From UBA6186 sp050012295 (GTDB lineage Bacteria; Pseudomonadota; Gammaproteobacteria; UBA6186; Azoamicaceae), in assembly GCA_050012295.1 (NCBI GenBank), contig JBEKHL010000046.1:1-11647 (forward strand): DNA of 11,647 nucleotides. The letters are read 5' to 3'. Under the pieces are notes generated by a model. That model saw only the letters and a list, made by a program, of their open reading frames with translations. It did not search any database and was not told where the DNA came from. The position numbers and the translations under genes were made by a program. Below, piece by piece: positions 1-6,684 of the stretch; position 1 is the stretch's first letter, and the number at the start of each line of letters is the position of its first letter.

Positions 1-54
1 TTTTGTAACCATAGTTTTTTTAAAGTCTTCAGAAAAATTATTTTTTGGGATCAT
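1..54 (-). CDS. 5' end of a gene leaving the window; possible IS3-type transposase OrfA start
   Basis: An ATG on the minus strand at 54 opens a frame with no stop to the window edge, giving MIPKNNFSEDFKKTMVTK. A good ribosome binding site (GGAG, complement of 62-65) sits 7 bases upstream, which supports the start. The FSEDFKKTMV stretch fits the pattern seen at the start of IS3-family OrfA helix-turn-helix proteins, [YF]S-x-[ED]-F-K-x-x-[VI]-V. That family call is an inference from ten residues and could be chance. It lies 36 bp downstream of the cyclase-like gene on the same strand, so it could also simply be the next gene of an operon. Confidence 0.42.
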   Translation of the reverse strand, partial: MIPKNNFSEDFKKTMVTK

Positions 55-66
55 AATTATACTCCA

Positions 67-98
67 TCGCCCACCTAAGTTATTTAACTTCTAGGCGA
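67..98. repeat. Imperfect palindrome between cyclase-like gene and edge gene
   Basis: TCGCC (67-71) is complementary to GGCGA (94-98), and inside it AAGTTA (77-82) pairs with TAACTT (85-90) across a two-base TT, with an internal loop between the two stems. The right arm includes the stop codon of the cyclase-like gene. There is no run of U after the stem on either strand, so it is not a standard terminator. It could be the folded end of an insertion sequence or a structure that blocks read-through. Confidence 0.5.
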
Positions 99-1440
99 CA
101 GATTTCCTGAAACAGGGGGATAATAATAGTTCTCGTCGTTTTCTTGTTTCCAGTGCTTCTTTAGCTCTATCTCGTGGTGTGGCATTCTCAGGAAGACGTT
201 TTTGCATAGTATTAATAGGCTTATATGCATAATCTGGAAGTCCGATAGGTATAGATTCAGAATCGATATCCCAATCGCCGGTAATTGGTTTGTTATCTTG
301 TGCAAGTACCATTAAAGGGAGCATAGTAAAAGGTTCTTTGTTGTATTCTGAAACAGGAAGTTTTCTTGCCGCATAATAAATTGGACATTCTATATTATCT
401 ATCCCATTATCTAACCCGCCATTTTCTACATTATTCAAAAATTTTTGTAGCAATTTTCTTACTTTTTCTTTATTAGGATCGTCTGGTGTTTTTGATGATA
501 GATAGCTTTTTATTTTTTCTTTAATTTTAGTATCTTTTGAAAGATTTGGATCATCTTTAAGATGAGTGTATTGCTCGCTTAATGGTATGGTTTTATCTAA
601 ATCTATATAAAACTCTCCATGAAAATCTTTAGGACCTTTACCATCTTTATATTGTAATATTAACTTCGGTGGTTCTTCTGGTGTAACCCCCATAATCTTC
701 ATATCACCTTCATTAGAAAGCGTTCGAAAAATTTCTCGTAATGTAAGATTTAATTGGGTATTTTGATGATGCTCAACATCTTTTTGATCTAGAGCTCCTG
801 GAATAATTTCTCTGTCTGCAGTATTGATTTTAGAGAGCAAACTGTCAGTACAAATATACCCATATAAAAATCCATGATTAACAGTTTTTGAATGAACCGT
901 TAATGGTTTAGATGTTCTAGGCATATCATGATGAGGGTGAGTACCGACTCTCATTGTTACCATGGTGTCAATATTTGTTTTTATTATCTCAGCAAGATCT
1001 GGAGGTATTCCGGAAGCAACTATAGCAGACCAGTTTTCTGTAGTATCTGTGAATTGTAGTTCTTCATTGGAATTGTCAGCAAAAAATTCTTGGAAACCAT
1101 TTATAGGATATAATTCTATGGGTGGCGCATGGAGAAGTTCTGTTTCTGATCTAACCCTTCTCTCCGTGTCATCAGCTGGCGAGGGACTATATACAGCACT
1201 AGTAGATGCAGTGGAAGCTCGGTCACTAAATGCAGCATTTTCTTCTTGCCCTGCTATTTTTGCTCCTGGCATTACTGACGTTTGCATAACTTGTTTCAGC
1301 TGCTCCTGTTTGGTTTTGAGTAACTGTTGATATTGACTGTTGTTGTCTGCATCTAATCTTTCTATAAATTCATCTAATGATAAAGAATAATCTGGTGGTT
1401 CAGAATGTGGAATAACCTGACCTTTACTAAATATTGGCAT
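91..1440 (-). CDS. Edema factor/CyaA/ExoY-like nucleotidyl cyclase toxin homologue, probably C-terminally truncated
   Basis: This 449-residue protein has no signal peptide and a low-complexity, Ser/Pro/Glu-rich N-terminus (about 1-110). Residues 178-185, KPLTVHSK, match the edema factor segment around Lys346, His351 and Lys353. A Lys at 204 then falls exactly 26 residues after Lys178, as Lys372 does after Lys346, with GYI conserved between (194-196). An upstream Arg164 may match Arg329. Residues 386-391, ITGDWD, match the metal-binding Asp-x-Asp motif (Asp491/Asp493). Known members make cAMP or other cyclic nucleotides inside host cells after activation by calmodulin or actin; this function is inferred here. 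The His-to-Asp spacing (206 residues) is longer than in edema factor (140), and only 58 residues follow the second Asp, so the later Asn motif (Asn583 in edema factor) appears absent. Activity is therefore uncertain. GGA lies about 7 bases before the ATG. The gene is divergent from the ATPase gene at 1618. Confidence 0.68.
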   Translation of the reverse strand: MPIFSKGQVIPHSEPPDYSLSLDEFIERLDADNNSQYQQLLKTKQEQLKQVMQTSVMPGAKIAGQEENAAFSDRASTASTSAVYSPSPADDTERRVRSETELLHAPPIELYPINGFQEFFADNSNEELQFTDTTENWSAIVASGIPPDLAEIIKTNIDTMVTMRVGTHPHHDMPRTSKPLTVHSKTVNHGFLYGYICTDSLLSKINTADREIIPGALDQKDVEHHQNTQLNLTLREIFRTLSNEGDMKIMGVTPEEPPKLILQYKDGKGPKDFHGEFYIDLDKTIPLSEQYTHLKDDPNLSKDTKIKEKIKSYLSSKTPDDPNKEKVRKLLQKFLNNVENGGLDNGIDNIECPIYYAARKLPVSEYNKEPFTMLPLMVLAQDNKPITGDWDIDSESIPIGLPDYAYKPINTMQKRLPENATPRDRAKEALETRKRRELLLSPCFRKSVA

Positions 1441-1463
1441 AATTTTGTTCCGGTTTTATTTTA

Positions 1464-1493
1464 TATTTATCAATCAATATTAGTATTAGACAA
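1464..1493 (-). promoter_or_regulatory. Possible promoter of the cyclase-like gene
   Basis: Read on the minus strand, TTGTCT (1488-1493) is followed after 18 bases by TAAATA (1464-1469), with a TG just upstream of the -10 as in extended -10 promoters. It would start transcription about 30 bases before the ATG at 1440. The match is moderate and the region is AT-rich, so chance is possible. Confidence 0.32.
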
Positions 1494-1541
1494 CAACCGG
1501 AATAAAAAGTTCTTATAATTCTCATAATTTGCAGTATGCAC

Positions 1542-1570
1542 TTGCAAAACAACCCCTTTAAAATTATAAT
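1542..1570 (+). promoter_or_regulatory. Sigma-70-type promoter of the first DUF4143 ATPase gene
   Basis: TTGCAA (1542-1547) and a perfect TATAAT (1565-1570) are separated by 17 bases, the ideal spacing. Transcription would begin near 1577, leaving a leader of about 40 bases before the ATG at 1618. This is the best-formed promoter in the window. A 14-bp direct repeat overlaps the spacer and the expected start site. Confidence 0.62.
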
Positions 1571-1591
1571 AACATAACAAAACAACCCCTT
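1545..1591 (+). repeat. 14-bp direct repeat around a promoter, operator-like
   Basis: CAAAACAACCCCTT occurs at 1545-1558 and again, identically, at 1578-1591. The copies are 33 bp apart start to start, close to three helical turns. Copy one fills the -35/-10 spacer of the promoter at 1542-1570, and copy two lies at the expected transcription start. This arrangement is typical of a repressor binding two sites on one DNA face. No regulator is identified. Confidence 0.5.
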
Positions 1592-1617
1592 GTTTAGTCT
1601 GGTTGTTATAGGAACAA

Positions 1618-2997
1618 ATGGAAATAATTAGGTTTGAATTAATAGATTTAAAAAATTGGCTAGTTTCTATCGATAGAAAACCATTGATTTTACGTGGCGC
1701 TAGACAGGTAGGTAAGTCTACTCTAGTTAGACAATTGGTCAAATTTAGCAATAGACAATGTTTAGAAGTTAATTTAGAACGCATGCCAGAAATTGCTGAA
1801 TATTTTAATTCTCAACAACCTAAACAAATTTGGAATTTATTGAAACTACACTTTAAACATCAAGAAAAAGAAGAAAACAGCCTATTATTTTTAGATGAAA
1901 TACAAGCAACTCCACAAATTATAGCTTGTTTACGTTATTTTTATGAAGATTTTCCAGAGTTACCAATTATTTGTGCAGGTTCATTATTAGATTTGGTATT
2001 AATGGCTCCAGAATTTTCGGTTCCGGTTGGTCGTATCGAGTATTATTATTTACAACCTTTATCTTTTGAGAATTTTTTGCATGCATTAGGGGAACAACAA
2101 TTACAAGAATGGTTAAGTAACTATACATTTTCTAGTATTATTCCACAGACATTACATATTAAAATTTTAGAATATGTAAAACTTTATTGGTTAATTGGCG
2201 GTATGCCCGCTGTGGTTGCAGCATTTAGTTTAGAACAAGATTTTAATTTAGCGAATAAAATAAAACACGGTATTTTACAAACTTATCAAGATGATCTTCA
2301 TAAATATGGACGACTTAAGAAGTTACCAACAATTAGAAGAGTACTACAGGTTATTCCAGGAATGATTGGGCAACAAATTAAATATACTGCATTAGATCCA
2401 GATAGCAAGGCTAACGATGTTCGTTTAAGCTTAGAATACCTGTCTGGTGCTAGAATTATTAATATTATTTATCATGCTTCTGCTAATGGTTTGCCATTAC
2501 GTGCACAAATAAATATGAAAAAATTTAAATTATTGTTTTTAGATTGTGGATTACTAAATGCAGCATTAGGGTTAAATAATCTAGATTTATTACAATCAAA
2601 ATCTAATTGGTCTTGGCATAATAAAGGTGCTTTAGCCGAGCAATTTATCGGGCAAAATCTATATTACCAATTCCCCAATTATCAAGCACCAGAGTTGTTT
2701 TTTTGGATCAGAGAGCAATATCAAGCTCAAGCAGAAATAGATTACTTATGGCAATGGCAACATTATATAATACCTATAGAAGTTAAAGCTGGTTCTTCTG
2801 GAACTTTGAAATCATTACATTATTTTATTGAAGAAAAGCAAGGCAATCTTGGTGTAAGATTTAATGCTGAATTACCGAACTTACACCAAGAGAGTTATAA
2901 GTTACCTAATATTGTCGATAAAAAACAATTTAGATTGTTTTCTTTACCTTTTTATTTGGTTGGTCAATTAAACCGTCTGCTTGGACAAGTGGTTTAA
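1618..2997 (+). CDS. AAA-family ATPase with DUF4143 domain (first copy)
   Basis: This 459-residue protein has the layout of the AAA_14/DUF4143 family. Walker A is GARQVGKST at 27-35. Walker B is LLFLDEIQ at 89-96, with Asp93 and Glu94. A sensor-like AGSLLD sits at 120-125. The C-terminal half carries the family's nuclease-fold signature: GALAEQFI (337-344), AEIDYL (372-377) and PIEVKAG (386-392), with Glu373, Asp375, Glu388 and Lys390 matching a PD-(D/E)XK pattern. The family is widespread in bacteria and archaea, often in accessory regions, and its role is not settled; an NTP-driven DNA or toxin-antitoxin-like role is sometimes guessed. No transmembrane segment is evident. AGGA lies 4 bases before the ATG, and a strong promoter is at 1542-1570. 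The last 68 bp overlap the convergent gene ending at 2930. Length and motifs are complete, so the protein looks intact. Confidence 0.9.
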   Translation: MEIIRFELIDLKNWLVSIDRKPLILRGARQVGKSTLVRQLVKFSNRQCLEVNLERMPEIAEYFNSQQPKQIWNLLKLHFKHQEKEENSLLFLDEIQATPQIIACLRYFYEDFPELPIICAGSLLDLVLMAPEFSVPVGRIEYYYLQPLSFENFLHALGEQQLQEWLSNYTFSSIIPQTLHIKILEYVKLYWLIGGMPAVVAAFSLEQDFNLANKIKHGILQTYQDDLHKYGRLKKLPTIRRVLQVIPGMIGQQIKYTALDPDSKANDVRLSLEYLSGARIINIIYHASANGLPLRAQINMKKFKLLFLDCGLLNAALGLNNLDLLQSKSNWSWHNKGALAEQFIGQNLYYQFPNYQAPELFFWIREQYQAQAEIDYLWQWQHYIIPIEVKAGSSGTLKSLHYFIEEKQGNLGVRFNAELPNLHQESYKLPNIVDKKQFRLFSLPFYLVGQLNRLLGQVV

Positions 2998-3727
2998 TTG
3001 AGGGGTTATCTTTTTTACACAATGCTCCAGAAAAATGTACTCCACTAAATTCTTCTGCTTTATTTACTACATTACACATTGTTGAATACGTTGAATACAA
3101 TTTGTTATATTCTGATATCAAATAGTCTTCTTGTTCTGGTTGTTGTTCTATAGGAGCATCTTTTTGTTGTTCTACACTATTAGATATTCCAGATAATACT
3201 CCTGTAGATATTGCTGCTAACCCTACCGACATTAAAGTTCTTGTGTTCCCTGAAAATAAATTATCGTAAACTATATTTATTAAATTTTTTACTGTTCCAA
3301 CTGATAATTTTGATATTAATCCCCAAAACAAGCCATCTTTTATGCCGTTTGTTATTAGTGATTTATCTTGTATTGTTTCTAAAATTTTGTCTGGCAATTC
3401 ATCTAATCTTATTGATTTAAACGTTTCTGATACATTATTTACTATGCCATTTATTATTCCTGCTAATGCACCAAAAGCTACACCTAAAACTGCCCATCTA
3501 TGTCCTGATAATAATTTTGTATAAAACATCTCTGTAGCATATCTTGTAGACCAAAGTAATGCTTTTAAAGGCATAGAGATCTTTATTCCAGTTAAGATCT
3601 GTTTAAATATCTTTTTCAAACTTACTTCTGATAAAATTTTATTTAAAGTAGCTTCTTCTAATTGTTTGGATATTAATTGATATTTTTCTTGCGCGAATTT
3701 TATTAAGTCTTGGATTGATTTTAACAT
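2930..3727 (-). CDS. Unrecognised membrane-associated protein with two similar hydrophobic segments
   Basis: I do not recognise this 265-residue protein. There is no N-terminal signal peptide. The first 50 residues are charged and look helical. Two glycine- and alanine-rich hydrophobic stretches lie at about 78-97 and 164-183. Each follows a short SG turn (LLSG at 72-75, LFSG at 157-160) and ends in a similar way (GIVNNV and GISNSV), which suggests an internal duplication of about 85 residues. The C-terminal 80 residues are polar, with a Glu/Gln-rich stretch (186-200), two Cys and a lysine-rich end. Glycine-rich paired hydrophobic segments of this kind can insert into membranes, and a secreted membrane-targeted effector is one possibility, but nothing proves it. 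AGAGGTG lies 8 bases before the ATG, so the start is credible. It is convergent with the first ATPase gene and divergent from the second. Confidence 0.62.
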   Translation of the reverse strand: MLKSIQDLIKFAQEKYQLISKQLEEATLNKILSEVSLKKIFKQILTGIKISMPLKALLWSTRYATEMFYTKLLSGHRWAVLGVAFGALAGIINGIVNNVSETFKSIRLDELPDKILETIQDKSLITNGIKDGLFWGLISKLSVGTVKNLINIVYDNLFSGNTRTLMSVGLAAISTGVLSGISNSVEQQKDAPIEQQPEQEDYLISEYNKLYSTYSTMCNVVNKAEEFSGVHFSGALCKKDNPSIKPLVQADGLIDQPNKKVKKTI

Positions 3728-3879
3728 AGTATATACACCTCTGAACTTATAGCAAACATAAGCATGATTATGCTGGTATCGCTATTAAAACTCAAGACAA
3801 AATTTTTTATTGTAAACCAACAAATCTTTAGTTTATGACAATATACTAAATGCATTAAGAATCATCAAAGGATAAAACT

Positions 3880-3897
3880 AGACAACGTGTCTTTTTT
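3880..3897 (+). other. Small hairpin with T-run upstream of the second ATPase gene
   Basis: AGACA (3880-3884) and TGTCT (3888-3892) form a five-pair stem with a three-base loop, followed by a run of six T (3892-3897). It has the shape of a very weak terminator or attenuator and sits 18 bases before the ATG at 3916. No leader peptide or ligand-binding structure is visible. The short stem makes real function doubtful. Confidence 0.25.
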
Positions 3898-3915
3898 GGC
3901 GTACATTTAAGACAT

Positions 3916-5100
3916 ATGTACCATAGACTTATTAAAGCATCTTTATCAAACAGTTTTTTTCTATTTGGTCCTCGTGGTACTGGCAAATCTACCTGGCTAC
4001 AACAACATTTTCCAGAAAAGTCGGTACTTTGGATTGATTTATTAATTCCAGAAGTAGAGGCTAATTTACGCCAAGCCCCTTCTCAAATAATTGAACGTTG
4101 GCGAGCGCTTAATCCTCGCCCTAAGTGGATTGTAATAGATGAGGTACAAAAAATACCAAGCTTATTAGATGTGGTTCACCATGCTATTGAAAATGAAAAA
4201 ATTAACTTTGCTCTTACTGGTTCTAGTGCTAGAAAATTACGTCGAGGTGCAAGTAATTTATTAGCTGGTAGAGCATTTGTATTTCGCATGCATCCATTAA
4301 CACATATAGAACTAGCTCAAGATTTTTTATTAGAACATCAAATGCAATGGGGTAGTCTACCTAAAATAATGCAATATTCTATTGGAGCCTTAAATAATGA
4401 ACAAATTATTAATGAACGAAGACGTTTTTTACGGGCATACGCATTAACTTATTTAAAAGAAGAAATTCAATCTGAACAATTAGTGAGACAAATTGATGCA
4501 TTCCATCGTTTTTTGCCGGTGGCTGCGCAATGCTCTGGTGAAATTCTTAATTATGCTCGTATAGCACGCGAGGCTAGAGTAGATCCTAAAAGTGTAGAAC
4601 GTTATTTTGATATTCTGTCTGATACATTAATAGGTTTTAGATTAGATGCATTTCATTATTCTATACGTAAACGACAAATGCTAAAGCCAAAATTTTATTT
4701 ATTTGATTTAGGGGTTACTCGTATTTTGCGCGGCATAGCAGAGATCCCTGTTACGGTTGGTACTTCTGAATTTGGTCATGTTTTTGAGCAATTTATTATT
4801 TTAGAATGTTTTCGTTTTAATGACTATATGGAAAAAGATTTTAATTTTTCTTATTTACGCACTAAAGATGATATAGAAATTGATTTAATTATAGAACGTC
4901 CTGGACGAAAAACACTTTTAATCGAAATTAAATCTACCGATCGTGTTCTTAATCAAGATCTTTATAGTTTAAAAACCATCGGTAAAGATTTTGGCTCATG
5001 TGAACTATTATTGTTATGCCGAGAAAATCATGCGCGAATTGTTGATGATATTACTATTTTACCATGGAGGGAAGGATTACAATATATTTTTGAATTTTAA
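3916..5100 (+). CDS. AAA-family ATPase with DUF4143 domain (second copy, different subtype)
   Basis: This 394-residue protein begins close to its P-loop, as is usual for this subtype. Walker A is GPRGTGKST at 18-26. Walker B is WIVIDEVQ at 71-78, with Asp75 and Glu76. A sensor motif TGSSARKLR lies at 101-109. The C-terminal DUF4143 part has GHVFEQFI (287-294), EIDLII (321-326) and LLIEIKST (334-341), with Glu321, Asp323, Glu337 and Lys339 as the nuclease-fold pattern. It is clearly a different subtype from the protein at 1618-2997: the P-loop context, sensor and length all differ, so this is not a recent duplication. The cellular role of the family is not established. No clear ribosome binding site precedes the ATG, but the start agrees with the usual family N-terminus. 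A strong hairpin follows at 5141-5179. Confidence 0.9.
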   Translation: MYHRLIKASLSNSFFLFGPRGTGKSTWLQQHFPEKSVLWIDLLIPEVEANLRQAPSQIIERWRALNPRPKWIVIDEVQKIPSLLDVVHHAIENEKINFALTGSSARKLRRGASNLLAGRAFVFRMHPLTHIELAQDFLLEHQMQWGSLPKIMQYSIGALNNEQIINERRRFLRAYALTYLKEEIQSEQLVRQIDAFHRFLPVAAQCSGEILNYARIAREARVDPKSVERYFDILSDTLIGFRLDAFHYSIRKRQMLKPKFYLFDLGVTRILRGIAEIPVTVGTSEFGHVFEQFIILECFRFNDYMEKDFNFSYLRTKDDIEIDLIIERPGRKTLLIEIKSTDRVLNQDLYSLKTIGKDFGSCELLLLCRENHARIVDDITILPWREGLQYIFEF

Positions 5101-5140
5101 AGTAACCACTACCTATCTACGAGATTTTGCTGGCAGGCAT

Positions 5141-5179
5141 AAAAAACTTTAACATTTTTATTAAATGTTAAAGTTTTTT
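5141..5179. terminator. Bidirectional intrinsic terminator between ATPase and hsp20 genes
   Basis: AAAAAACTTTAACATTT (5141-5157) is perfectly complementary to 5163-5179 across a five-base loop TTATT. The stem ends in A on one side and T on the other, so each strand shows a T-run at its 3' side. It lies between two convergent genes ending at 5100 and 5200, as expected for a shared terminator. The stem is AT-rich, which suits this genome. Confidence 0.78.
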
Positions 5180-5199
5180 ATTTATTCTAGATTATTTTT

Positions 5200-5658
5200 T
5201 TAAGTCTCTTTTTCCTCATGTACTTTAATTTTCTTTGGTACATGACGTTCTTTTTTAGGTATAGTAACTTCTAGTACTCCATGTTTTCCTTTAGCTTTAA
5301 TAGCTTCGCTATTTACATGATCTGGCAAAGTAAATTGACGATAAAAGGTTCCAGAGAAGCGTTCAATTCTAGAATATTTTTCTTCTTTAAGTTTTCGCTC
5401 CAAAGTACGAGTCCCTTTAATAGTTAATACATTATTTTCCATAGAAATTTCTATATCTTTTGGTTCGACGCCAGGTATATCCGCAATAATAATAAATTGA
5501 CTAGGATCTTCTTTAATATCTACACGAGGCGACCACTGACTAGTTTCGACATTAGAAAGATCTGGTGTATTAGCAAAGTCTCGATCTAGTAATGGGTTAA
5601 AGTCTCTTTGCATGTCCTGTAAAAGAGATAACGGATTATATCTTACTATTGATGGCAT
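5200..5658 (-). CDS. hsp20: Small heat-shock protein, Hsp20/alpha-crystallin family
   Basis: This 152-residue cytoplasmic chaperone holds unfolding proteins in an ATP-independent way for later refolding by DnaK/ClpB. The alpha-crystallin domain spans about 42-140. It includes ADIPGV at 59-64, the hallmark GVLEVTIPK at 127-135, and a C-terminal I-x-V (IKV, 144-146) used in oligomer assembly. Length and domain order are typical of bacterial class A-like Hsp20 proteins, and no residue looks missing. The start is fixed by a nearly perfect ribosome binding site, AAGGAGGG (complement of 5663-5670), 4 bases upstream. A CTTGAAA element at 5734-5740 matches the -35 of sigma-32 promoters, which would fit heat induction, but the -10 is not the sigma-32 type. 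Confidence 0.95.
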   Translation of the reverse strand: MPSIVRYNPLSLLQDMQRDFNPLLDRDFANTPDLSNVETSQWSPRVDIKEDPSQFIIIADIPGVEPKDIEISMENNVLTIKGTRTLERKLKEEKYSRIERFSGTFYRQFTLPDHVNSEAIKAKGKHGVLEVTIPKKERHVPKKIKVHEEKET

Positions 5659-5711
5659 ATATCCCTCCTTTTTATTATATATTTGATGTTTTTGTTCAAA
5701 CTACATAAATA

Positions 5712-5740
5712 TACATAATATCAATTATTATTTTTTCAAG
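5712..5740 (-). promoter_or_regulatory. Likely hsp20 promoter with a sigma-32-like -35
   Basis: On the minus strand CTTGAAA (5734-5740) is followed after 16 bases by TATGTA (5712-5717). CTTGAAA equals the sigma-32 -35 consensus, but the C-rich sigma-32 -10 is absent, so an ordinary sigma-70 reading (TTGAAA and TATGTA) is equally possible. It starts only 15 bases after the rimK stop codon, in the gap before the hsp20 gene. Confidence 0.45.
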
Positions 5741-5754
5741 GGGAGGGAAAAAGA

Positions 5755-6681
5755 CTAACCCTTAATTTCTTTAGATTTAGGGAAATTGCAAATGCTTTTT
5801 TCAATAAATTTTATTATGGATTTTGCTACATTTTTTTGGCTAGCATCTTCTATGCCTTTTAATCCTGGAGAAGAATTAACTTCCAATACTAATGGGCCGC
5901 GTTTGGAGCGTATTATATCTACCCCAGCAACATTTAAGCCTAATATTCTAGTCGCTTGAATTGCGGTTTTGGTTTCTTCCGGGGTAAGGTCAACAGAAGT
6001 TGCTGTACCGCCACGATGTAAATTAGAACGAAATTCTCCAGGTCTAGCAGTACGCTTCATGGCTGCAATTACTTTATCTCCAACTACAAAGCAACGTAAA
6101 TCTTCGCCACTGCTTTCTGCAATAAATTCTTGCACCATAATGTTTGCTTTTAAACCCATAAAAGATTCTATAACGCTTTCTGCAGCTTGAAGAGTTTCGG
6201 TTAATACCACACCGATCCCTTGGGTGCCTTCTAATAATTTAATTACTAATGGTGGATTACCTGCTATTTTGATTAAATCATCAGTATCGTTAGGGGAGCA
6301 AGCAAAACCAGTAACTGGCATACCAACACCTTTGCGAGATAAAAGTTGCAAAGCTCGTAATTTATCTCTAGCTCTAGATATTGCTACAGATTCATTTAAA
6401 GAAAAAACTCTCATCATTTCAAATTGTCTAACTACAGCCGTACCATAAAAAGTAATTGATGCACCAATCCTAGGAATTATGGCGTTAAAATTAGGTAGTT
6501 TTTCACCGGCATAATGTATTTCTGGATTTTTAGAAGAAATATTCATATAACAACGTACTGTATTTATAATACGTACAAAATGTCCGCGATTTTCTGCTTC
6601 TTCTTTTAATCGTTTTGTAGAGTACAAATTTTTATTTCTAGATAAAATAGCAATTTTTAATGGACCAATAGGTGACTTCAT
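5755..6681 (-). CDS. rimK: RimK-family ATP-grasp glutamate ligase (ribosomal protein S6 modification)
   Basis: This 308-residue protein is full length for RimK (E. coli 300). RimK is an ATP-grasp enzyme that adds glutamate residues to the C-terminus of ribosomal protein S6. The N-terminal domain (1-100) contains LKIAILSRN (8-16). The ATP-grasp core includes KLLEGTQGIGV (148-158), VQEFI (183-187), RSNLHRGG (218-225) and LEVNSSPGLKGIE (266-278), with Glu267 and Asn269 as likely metal ligands. Nothing essential is missing. The gene starts 3 bp after the stop of the protease gene. Its ribosome binding site (AAGG) lies inside the last codons of that gene, so the two are very likely translationally coupled. 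The substrate in this organism is inferred from the family; some RimK relatives modify other targets. Confidence 0.93.
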   Translation of the reverse strand: MKSPIGPLKIAILSRNKNLYSTKRLKEEAENRGHFVRIINTVRCYMNISSKNPEIHYAGEKLPNFNAIIPRIGASITFYGTAVVRQFEMMRVFSLNESVAISRARDKLRALQLLSRKGVGMPVTGFACSPNDTDDLIKIAGNPPLVIKLLEGTQGIGVVLTETLQAAESVIESFMGLKANIMVQEFIAESSGEDLRCFVVGDKVIAAMKRTARPGEFRSNLHRGGTATSVDLTPEETKTAIQATRILGLNVAGVDIIRSKRGPLVLEVNSSPGLKGIEDASQKNVAKSIIKFIEKSICNFPKSKEIKG

Positions 6682-6684
6682 GCA

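Noticed and set aside
84..305. Minus-strand frame of 73 codons overlapping the end of the cyclase-like gene, considered as a frameshifted continuation of the toxin
   Set aside because: Its translation shows no trace of the missing catalytic Asn motif, so a frameshift repair is not supported.
962..1330. Plus-strand open frame of 122 codons
   Set aside because: It lies opposite the cyclase-like gene, has no ribosome binding site, and its product has no family features; the opposite strand carries recognisable motifs.
1470..1784. Minus-strand open frame of 104 codons
   Set aside because: It runs antisense to the start and P-loop of the first ATPase gene and across its promoter region; no recognisable protein.
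3211..3524. Two plus-strand frames opposite the membrane protein
   Set aside because: Leucine-rich products without a ribosome binding site, explained as shadows of a hydrophobic protein on the other strand.
5969..6448. Two plus-strand frames opposite rimK
   Set aside because: The ATP-grasp motifs on the minus strand explain the constraint; no start signals on the plus strand.
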